Below, piece after piece: positions 9,901 through 12,646 of a stretch of DNA of 14,139 nt. Source of the stretch: UBA3071 sp965369635. GTDB taxonomy: Bacteria > Chloroflexota > Anaerolineae > UBA3071. Positions within the stretch are counted from its first letter, which is position 1, and each line of letters starts with the position of its first letter. The stretch is from positions 1 through 14,139 of the forward strand of contig CBDURC010000062.1 in NCBI GenBank assembly GCA_965369635.1. The letters are read 5' to 3'. Under the pieces are notes generated by a model. It was not told the DNA's origin, searched no databases, and saw only the letters and a program-made list of their open reading frames with translations. A program made the position numbers and the translations under genes.

Positions 9901-11245
9901 AATCGGTCAGCCCGTCGTAGTCAGTATCCTCGAAGAACGGGTTGGTGCCCAACCGCAGTTCGTAGCCGTTGGGCAGGCCGTCGCCGTCCTCGTCGTCCAT
10001 GTCGTTGAGCGTACCCGCCGGGCTGGTGGTGTTGGCTCGGTAGCGGAGGGCCAGCGAGCGGTTGTCTCTCATCATGCGGGCGAATTGGCTGCCCGCAGCG
10101 GGCGGGCTCTTGGCCTCAGAGGTACTGCCCCGCCTCTCCACTCCCGCGGCATAGATGGCCGGGGCGAGCGTTGGCGCCAGCAGCGCGACGATGAGAACGG
10201 TTGTCAGCGCCAGCAGGGAGCGACGGCCTCCCCTCATGGCCCGGACCAGCAACCAGCCGAGGGCCAGCAGCCCCAGGGCTGTGGTGAGCCACGTCCCCGG
10301 CGGCGTCCACCGCTCCGAAGCAGTCTGTGCGATGGGAGCGCCAGTTTGCGGGGACGCGGCTGGATCGAAATGCGCAGGCGGCATGTCCTGGCCGAAGCCG
10401 GAGTAGTCTGTGGTGCTGGCCACACTCACGCGGTAGGGATCCCGCCCTCCCTTGTCCCAGGCCAGATTGAGAACCAGCCGCGCCGGCAGCCCGGATCGGT
10501 TTACCCACAGCTCGCCCGAGCCGCTGATGGCCGGGCTGCTCATGCGCGCCAGCATCATCGTATCCTGGTTGAATTGGCCCTGCTGCACCAGGATATGACG
10601 GATGACGTCGTTGGGGTACAGTTTGAAGCCCACGCGGCGGAAAGCGGGCATCGACTCGCCAAGAGCCGGGGGACCTTTCGCCGGCTCGAGATGGTGCACT
10701 TCCCGGGCGGCCGAGAGCAGCGAAAGCCCGATGCCCTCTACCTCGACGACTGGGCTATCCGATTCAGCCTTGACCCAGCGATCTCCGGCGCGCTGATACA
10801 CCTCGGAATCGACGACCAGCATCTCCTGCGGATCCCGCTTGGTCAGGACGAAACTGGTGCGGCCGGGCAAGATGGAGAAGCGCGCCCGGTCGGGGCCTGC
10901 CACAGCACCTTCGATGTCGAAGTGGGCCGATTCCTCTTGTGGCGCAAAGCTGAGGAATTGCTGCTGGGTGACAGTTTGATCGAGGCTGACGTGGATCTGG
11001 TAGCTGCCGGCATCGCGTGCGCCCTCCAGCGCGCCGCGCAGCAACTCCTGGGCGGAATCCTGCCCCAGGACCCTGCGCCAGACGTTGGTCAGAATCCCCG
11101 CCACCTGGTCGAGCGGCCGCTGCGATGGGACGCCTTGCGCGGCCACATCAGGTAGGGTCGCGGCCTGCGAAGGCAGGATGGCCAGTCCTGCTGCCAGGAC
11201 GCAGAATAGCAGTACAACGGTAGCGAATAGGTGAGTGCGTTTCAT
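974..11245 (-). CDS. Giant exported multidomain protein with FG-GAP propeller
   Basis: 3423 residues in one unbroken frame. I chose ATG 11245 because AAAGGGGG lies five bases upstream and a classical signal peptide follows at once (MKRTHLFATVVLLFCVLAAG, cleavage likely after SQA at 28). An in-frame ATG at 11353 would bury it. Order: LolA/LppX-like domain (about 40-290); two membrane helices with a basic loop (about 314-366); thrombospondin-3-like Ca repeats (415-525); a long unassigned region; short GEP triplets (about 1063); hydrophobic helical block (about 1075-1235); second Ca repeats (1467-1567); beta-sandwich segments; seven FG-GAP repeats (2092-2486); Ig-like domains; CBM9/DOMON-like domain (about 2785-2980); DUF11-like and Ig-like domains; PTPTPTP linker and the tail RRLYLPVIQVPG. 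Its likely role is a cell-surface scaffold or adhesin, which is inference. No enzyme active site is recognised. A single terminator is not visible downstream. Confidence 0.93.
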   Translation of the reverse strand: MKRTHLFATVVLLFCVLAAGLAILPSQAATLPDVAAQGVPSQRPLDQVAGILTNVWRRVLGQDSAQELLRGALEGARDAGSYQIHVSLDQTVTQQQFLSFAPQEESAHFDIEGAVAGPDRARFSILPGRTSFVLTKRDPQEMLVVDSEVYQRAGDRWVKAESDSPVVEVEGIGLSLLSAAREVHHLEPAKGPPALGESMPAFRRVGFKLYPNDVIRHILVQQGQFNQDTMMLARMSSPAISGSGELWVNRSGLPARLVLNLAWDKGGRDPYRVSVASTTDYSGFGQDMPPAHFDPAASPQTGAPIAQTASERWTPPGTWLTTALGLLALGWLLVRAMRGGRRSLLALTTVLIVALLAPTLAPAIYAAGVERRGSTSEAKSPPAAGSQFARMMRDNRSLALRYRANTTSPAGTLNDMDDEDGDGLPNGYELRLGTNPFFEDTDYDGLTDYEEVTGVPCVWDPAAGPPQTIYIETNPLDPDSNHDGLNDGSEIWRGQCSDGSYKYGYFWHDDNDRDGVPDGLDLSPFSASRGTVDKLGGFRPGPNLTFETLSQTAGEHVVPYPFYVEVQVRPTDEESLRWAYKSLQWPGDDEAVIQSTDPIARSLAELLTGQTIGPSGRITLVPFLQATLRENDLPSEDARNQYSVSVSPHLDYGGNPVTENDELLWDLVVPLVPVERGGQVFAFQGKMLHDRGRTNSLLRHWRDLRLKWAVIGDVAMPNEDGNHVPSPDGGYGLAVYDEPYHLTGLQVSRQGGASMLVAAALLFESPRPVRYDDGPITLLRAGMEAQFLTGRLDLADIKARFDTPNNASEEERWGILQSQRFRVKHDFSMNYLHLDEMLATTTMTTTRQLLNDEFYGHELLEPTLILASEQRTSTVNLDDDPTNDYLDITINSCLKPLITSRSLKLQTYRWTMEGFLGEWQPLSLDEVLMKVENEYAAATDPNYDFYAEELTILKLSATAWHLGHTSILKISQLSMRDLEKVLSDPEMVLSFLDEDGLLPSGYKDVVFQVLEVFRMGGPLAWLEQQWNKVMGVVDAVGDVFDGSFFGISHEHSPPSSKIRVEEMGEGEPGEPGEPFDDKLLGWTEVAITVLNLLATVTGESFFSDVATVLTKLVQLYRNIRQLIDSIKAIVDIFEKVGSSFEAAATVSSELSSLAKPLSLAGLILAVGMIWLGVALQLGDVGPSIALTLVVQAIVETVLLIVLFIVAAIFPWGTAIAIVIGLIKLMESIVGFNFDPVSLFLDWLFGVEAVQRTEMAGDPYIGELEMEPLAPGAGRLAWRAFRLRLVSTITLKTTADGSAGDLNESWAELHVGRFADWLKGDPWICTPSDDLFNEYKKALAGYWYHEFHSASGHCIYWRQPREHEWRLWADSATRADDPRPSGSRYYRDFRSSAWLVVSPFPVINGRLLLDVSMDITIRYAQCSTLGGCDEYTAKTTSPPSITELTFDILPSSLSGYLGLWNWDELINRDPDGDGVWGYVSPYTGKPVGPDANLCPQTNAQNTWERWDVDLDGLSDKFELETEGFDPCKSDTDGDKLKDGWELMVGTSPDDPDTDGDGLTDKEELPIGQSIYGNDLGLIPALPWRIPLSQLYPGLPDAAAFPNPRQPNIDNDHRNDKQERAKHSSPNSWTPIPVGDPLELSISQGFTQGGGTSITVSSGPWANDETAGWGASLTMTLPVPFSDVSESTEMLPSWPWPAFNFGVLRSSDGGIYNWSLPPFFLNRHLEANLAGIPDTPSEPLTLTVELRYREGAATQVATAEAPLLVNMGGPTTTFFSVQGGVWLNEPAVNTTGTTQSEPSGAGYDPTRQVAVTANGEVIITGGAIDPQGVSVVMVCVKTSDTCGEGDYQPVAPTLGFTALNSWFYSFTPAGDNIYYARAYSLDNYGVVGPLSDLMTIGVDRTAPTSVSFDLEGTAYFSTTASAEGPPAITLTGHLQDGTGAPYVSGADVVGVLDGSGDTLETISVDEPGQPYSGFTYRWAPPVSGSGRSQRTANGAYSLTVGGSDVAGNASVVSDTLRVVVDDTSPAVYASPPQSLAPLGAGLAASALTLSGLADDTALVFDRQHADPFGSDLTLRDRDALFEVGAALGKAVIVGDVSGDLIDDVVLIYPAYVGLAPVPFRAGLFFGRTDGFPDTLTLAEADVLFQGELPVARFTWGPDAAGVGDVNGDGVGDLLLGDPSGASGEGLAYVVLGRRGDWPATFHLADADWRLSWPRAAGFGGSVAAAGDVNGDGLADFLVGAAIDGHEDGGAAWLYLGREQGAATPHVRFQSPERAGYTPPHLAGLGDTNGDGLSDFLFAGVDEPVALVYGRPDNTWPGVITDLRDAADALFDAPGTHQTVSRAGDVNGDGLQDMLIGDPDARQPHVYLIHGRRPENGFPSAPTYLAIDDWADASFVGIDFGRSRLGTGLTPLGDLDGDARGDFAFGEPGAGRGPNRTALVLTGLTNLVPEMEASSATLFISGKVASQLSGEYLSAGDVNGDHITDIMIGATGDKRGYLFYGGFDPGGVAGIGRVEIGVFGPVADSTRPLTDTLPGSWQDVALSDPGAAITPWSGDVAVGANGDYRVYARSTDRAGNQSQAEAWYLGNVWVNNAPARLWGANLTMNAPILSDQTQLALSGDVNSTQPIQHLRLYDGYRWRRLEPATGRWSQDSIIPRSDRRTLTFRAVARDARGTTLHASRTLLIDTLVAVPALSPSLAPHQWMTDQSPALRITWPRATDDSGIVGIWGVIDTADNTSPSTPLTEDRVARRLDEPGVYYGHVRVRDGAGNEATAHVGPFLINRSRTMSAILPDGHLDVDGNEYPEGTLLNYDPYARSKPAALVGTWNGDKLFLGYPGRGWGTDSRLAIYLDTQPGGLSSTLNFSHTHTLPFGADFAFVVGGSEMEMEDAMLYSAGSGGWAVVDSPQSHAVLSLDTEIVLDRGEIQAHGAVSLLAFAEDENGVWAVLPGGARPSTEETLVGPVTFGAQLRWASLGAGMKPAEGQDQVIAPVVTVNPEWNNVVYSGQQARFSVVVVNPDVAAYENIPLTVQTAPEMGLMRAQGAECSSCPIGASQWTLLADVAAGGAVTITMEARTADTSVDGVLSLPISADLANSGLPSAPQPPAQAQYYLDHGTCAVSVLSSNTDIYARPGQIEIGFLPHVDGSTMLRCASLVEANTGYGWFAVCALGECSRVAGYLADAASETWRLRVTRESGRSSEPVARMVVADSVAPSAQIATRGVLSGTLAFVRGIAWDDFPTTRPPSKVELSIDGGRFHPAILSSVRDESLLSAEVVAESSTKWLFPLRLTSQDGETVQVVARAVDEAGNVGPSTEPVAITLDNRGPTVTAAQVNELLQGTASDGSGVASVEVSLDGGGHYQPVILMDERWSFDMTGWAGSAMQDFALLRAADVWGNVSRHMVPVDPGVIPTPTPTPMDRRLYLPVIQVPG
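977..1040 (-). other. C-terminal Pro-Thr linker and YLPVI tail
   Basis: The giant protein finishes with PTPTPTPMDRRLYLPVIQVPG. A Pro-Thr linker followed by an aromatic-Leu-Pro-[LV]-[IV] tail is, from memory, common at the C-termini of secreted proteins in Chloroflexota. Its function is not established; it might be a sorting or surface-retention tag. It is the strongest lineage clue in the window. Confidence 0.6.
2300..2895 (-). other. CBM9/DOMON-like domain of giant protein
   Basis: Residues about 2785-2980. The segment opens with DGHLDVDGNEYPEGTLL and continues with LVGTWNGDKLFLGYPGRGWG then RLAIYLDTQPGG. The 'W-[DN]-G-x-x-L-[YF]-L' followed by 'x-Y-L-D-T-x-P-G-G' arrangement is typical of family 9-like carbohydrate-binding or DOMON-type beta-sandwiches found at the ends of secreted bacterial proteins. 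Ligand binding is possible but unproved; aromatic binding residues cannot be assigned with confidence. Confidence 0.5.
3790..4980 (-). repeat. Seven FG-GAP repeats (integrin-like beta-propeller)
   Basis: Seven copies of a calcium loop recur at residues 2092 (GDVSGDLIDD), 2161 (GDVNGDGVGD), 2224 (GDVNGDGLAD), 2283 (GDTNGDGLSD), 2341 (GDVNGDGLQD), 2410 (GDLDGDARGD) and 2473 (GDVNGDHITD). Spacings are 69, 63, 59, 58, 69 and 63 residues. Most are followed by a hydrophobic strand and a G-P or G-x-P turn, as in FG-GAP repeats. Seven is the number needed for a closed integrin-alpha-type propeller. At DNA level the loops appear as recurring near-copies of catcgccgttgacgtcgcc on the plus strand. Such propellers usually mediate protein or carbohydrate binding outside the cell; the ligand is unknown. 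Confidence 0.88.
6545..6847 (-). other. Second thrombospondin type 3-like Ca-binding block
   Basis: Residues about 1467-1567 of the giant protein. Loops visible are DPDGDGVWGY, DVDLDGLSDKFELETEGFDP, KSDTDGDKLKDGWELMVGTS and DDPDTDGDGLTDKEELPIG. A weaker Asp-rich element (NIDNDHRNDKQE) follows about 35 residues later. It separates the hydrophobic block from the beta-rich C-terminal half and probably acts as a calcium-stiffened spacer. Confidence 0.8.
7550..7785 (-). other. Internal hydrophobic helical block of giant protein
   Basis: Residues about 1156-1232. The stretch holds at least three strongly hydrophobic helices (LSLAGLILAVGMIWLGVAL; ALTLVVQAIVETVLLIVLFI; WGTAIAIVIGLIKLMESIVG) after an amphipathic helical run that starts near residue 1075. 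It sits between the two calcium-repeat blocks, where a soluble ectodomain would not normally carry membrane-spanning helices. It could be an additional membrane anchor, a membrane-inserting segment, or a buried helical bundle. I do not recognise a family. Confidence 0.55.
9675..10003 (-). other. First thrombospondin type 3-like Ca-binding block
   Basis: Encodes residues about 415-525 of the giant protein. Visible Asp-rich loops are DDEDGDGLPNGYELRLGTNP, EDTDYDGLTDYEE, DPDSNHDGLNDGSE and DNDRDGVPDGLD. The D-x-D-x-D-G-L-x-D pattern with following 'GTNP' or 'TNPLDPD' spacers is the usual bacterial thrombospondin-3-like repeat, expected to bind calcium and act as a stiff spacer. It follows directly after the membrane hairpin, so it would form the stalk leaving the cell surface. 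Confidence 0.8.
10148..10305 (-). other. Two-helix membrane hairpin inside giant protein
   Basis: Residues about 314-332 (WLTTALGLLALGWLLV) and about 340-366 (SLLALTTVLIVALLAPTLAP) are long enough and hydrophobic enough to span a membrane. They are joined by RAMRGGRRS, a strongly basic short loop. Under the positive-inside rule this puts the loop in the cytoplasm and both the N-terminal domain and the ~3050-residue C-terminal part outside. Topology is inferred from sequence only. It would anchor an exported protein that lacks an LPXTG-type signal. Confidence 0.6.
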
Positions 11246-11319
11246 GGTTTCCCCCTTTGTCCAGCTTGTTTGGCCGGGTGGTGCATGCCGCGCAATCGAT
11301 TCTTGTATCATGGGCAAGA

Positions 11320-11347
11320 GCAGTTGCCATTCGCCGGCGGCAACTGC
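11320..11347. repeat. Hairpin in the leader of the giant gene
   Basis: A perfect 9-bp inverted repeat, gcagttgcc at 11320-11328 and ggcaactgc at 11339-11347, with a 10-base loop. It lies 75-102 bases before the start codon of the giant gene. On the minus strand the stem is followed by TCTTGCCC, a poor T-run, so it is at best a weak intrinsic terminator for transcription coming from the pseudogene side. It could equally be a protein-binding operator or a leader structure. Confidence 0.5.
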
Positions 11348-11443
11348 AGGCACAGCCAGACGGCTTTGAGTTCGCCCCCTGCTCCCCTGTGTTTCCGAAC
11401 CGTCAAAACCGTCTGAGTGAGCGTCACGTCGGATTCCGCCTCA

Positions 11444-11593
11444 TCAGGTAGGCCGCGAACCCGCGTGGCCATCCGAGAGATTAGTTTTGCCGGCAATACG
11501 CTCGATCTGGAAATGTTCGCCAAACTGCCGTTCAGCCTCCTCCGGTTCGAGTGCTATACCGAGGGGAAACCTCTCCCACCATCGAGTGGGCCA
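11444..11593 (-). pseudogene. Possible methyltransferase C-terminal remnant
   Basis: An open stretch of 49 codons with no start codon, reading ...ERFPLGIALEPEEAERQFGE then HFQIERIAGKTNLSDGHAGS, ending at TGA 11444-11446. The 'PLxxxPEEAExxFGxxFxIERI' pattern resembles the C-terminus of thiopurine-methyltransferase-like SAM-dependent enzymes. It carries no catalytic motif and could be chance. It is in the same frame as the pseudogene upstream but separated from it by a TGA at 11594-11596. Confidence 0.2.
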
Positions 11594-12022
11594 TCAAAAG
11601 CACCATCTCAGGGTCCGCTCCTCAGTTGCAGTGCCTTGCCACCGAAGCGACGCTGTGCCAGCCTGGACATCGGTGGAATGGTAGCCCGGCGGGTTCGTCT
11701 CCACGATGTGGTAGAACTCATGCACCTCCTCGGTGCCGAGCATGTAGGTCCCTGCTTCATCGGTGATGTCGTTGCCCAGCAGGACGCCTCAGATCTCAGC
11801 GTTATCCGATCCGTAAAGAGTCACCACGACAACAGGCAGAGGCGAGTTGGTGTCGGGCTCGCGGCCTGCGTGGACGTAGCCGGTGAAGACCCGGGTTTGC
11901 GGGGAGAGGGCCGGGGCAGGTTCGGCGCTTCTGCTTGCCAGGCCAACACTCGGGGCCAGCAAGACCACCGCCAGCAGCAGGGCCGCCAGCCCAATGCCTG
12001 GCATCGTTCTGTTCTCTTTCAT
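11594..12022 (-). pseudogene. Secreted Ig/carboxypeptidase-regulatory-like protein, broken
   Basis: The gene starts at ATG 12022 with AAGGAG eight bases upstream and a clear signal peptide (MKENRTMPGIGLAALLLAVV, cleavage near ASRSA). The mature part begins QTRVFTGYVHAGREPDTNSP then VVVVTLYGSDNAEI, the opening of a carboxypeptidase-regulatory-like or SdrD-B-like beta-sandwich common in Chloroflexota secreted proteins. A TGA at 11789-11791 stops it after 77 residues. In the very same frame the domain resumes: GVLLGNDITDEAGTYMLGTE, then HEFYHIVETNPPGYHSTD. This is a nonsense mutation, not a frameshift. Recognisable homology fades near 11660, and the frame closes at TGA 11594. TGA is a normal stop elsewhere in the window, so recoding is unlikely. 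The product is probably a useless short secreted peptide. Confidence 0.75.
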
Positions 12023-12148
12023 TTCGTTTTCTCCTTTCCAAGGGCCGAGGCAAGGAGACCTGCCCACCGGAGGTGCCGTCCCCACGCTCGGAGACGGCGG
12101 ACGATGTGGAACACAGGGGGTTGTGACGATTGCAGCCGATGCAGCCAG

Positions 12149-12177
12149 ATTATACCATAGGACAGCAAAACCAGCAA
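12149..12177 (-). promoter_or_regulatory. Sigma-70-type promoter for the secreted pseudogene
   Basis: On the minus strand TTGCTG (12172-12177) is followed after exactly 17 bases by TATAAT (12149-12154). TGG immediately before the -10 box gives an extended -10. This is close to the housekeeping consensus. Transcription would start near 12142, leaving a leader of about 120 bases before ATG 12022. It could also supply read-through transcription to the giant gene 900 bases further on. Confidence 0.65.
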
Positions 12178-12388
12178 AGGTGCTGATTCTTGCCCTGGGG
12201 CAGTGCTGTTTTCTTCTATCCGCTTGAGTTGTCAAAACTCATCAGTCGCTGTTTGGGACGTGGAAGTCACTGATGATTCTTGACGTATTGATCGCGTAAG
12301 AGGAGACTGTCCGCGAATCTTGCATCGGACGCTTCGGCTTGCTGAAGTCCCTAGCAAGCTGCGGCGTCCGCCGGTGATCTGCACAGGT
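12155..12388. other. Intergenic stretch upstream of the secreted pseudogene
   Basis: I find no gene here. Apart from the promoter at its lower end, it contains short inverted repeats: tgagtt/aactca at 12225-12241, catcagt/actgatg at 12240-12275, and the larger one at 12327-12369. None has a T-run that would make it a convincing terminator. Confidence 0.5.
12327..12369. repeat. Imperfect inverted repeat
   Basis: Left arm ggacgcttcggcttgct (12327-12343) pairs with agcaagctgcggcgtcc (12353-12369), with 14 of 17 positions complementary around a 9-base loop. Neither strand has a following T-run, so it is not a standard intrinsic terminator. It lies just past the end of the molybdenum-enzyme fossil and may mark the border of a lost element. 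Confidence 0.5.
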
Positions 12389-12646
12389 TCATAACCCGGC
12401 CACCAGCCGCTCCACGGGTTGGTTCAGGACCCTTGCGGCTTCGGTCCGTAGCATCTCCCGCAGGGTGGCTGCAGCCTGGCGCAGCGGGTCGTAGAGGGTG
12501 ACAACGGAGGCGCTGCCGCTCGTGCCCCGAAAGCTCTCATCCGCCTGGCTGGTGCTGGCATGCAGCACGTCCAGTCGTTCCCAGGGGACCTCCAACTCCT
12601 CGGCCGCAATTTGAGCCAGAGAGTGTGGACCGTGGCTGTTCTCTAT
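12389..12646 (-). pseudogene. Fossil of xanthine dehydrogenase-type Mo-binding subunit
   Basis: About 85 codons with no ATG start and no ribosome binding site. The frame reads SHGPHSLAQIAAEELEVPWE, then RLDVLHASTSQADESFRGTS, then GSASVVTLYDPLRQAAATLR, ending at TGA 12389-12391. 'LAQIAAEELxVPxERxxVxHxST' followed by 'GTSGSxSxVxxxxxLRxAAxxLRExL' is the pattern of the second molybdopterin-binding domain in large subunits of the xanthine dehydrogenase/aldehyde oxidase family. Those subunits are usually 700-800 residues, so about a tenth is left. The upper end overlaps the stop codon of the EEP gene by a few bases, which looks like a recombination junction. No small or FAD subunit is nearby. Confidence 0.7.

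Noticed and set aside
9722..11155. Plus-strand open frame of 477 codons
   Set aside because: It is antisense to the LolA-like domain and first calcium repeats of the giant protein, which show real domain features; this strand shows none.
11246..11353. Extension of the giant gene to an upstream ATG at 11353
   Set aside because: The 36 extra residues would mask the signal peptide, and that ATG lacks a ribosome binding site, whereas ATG 11245 has AAAGGGGG five bases before it.
11789..11791. TGA in the secreted pseudogene as a recoded sense codon
   Set aside because: TGA is the natural stop of the giant gene (974-976), and no recoding element is evident, so a nonsense mutation or sequencing error is simpler.
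12023..12235. Extension of the small secreted protein to ATG 12235
   Set aside because: It would translate through the near-consensus promoter at 12149-12177 and bury the signal peptide. ATG 12022 has AAGGAG at proper distance.
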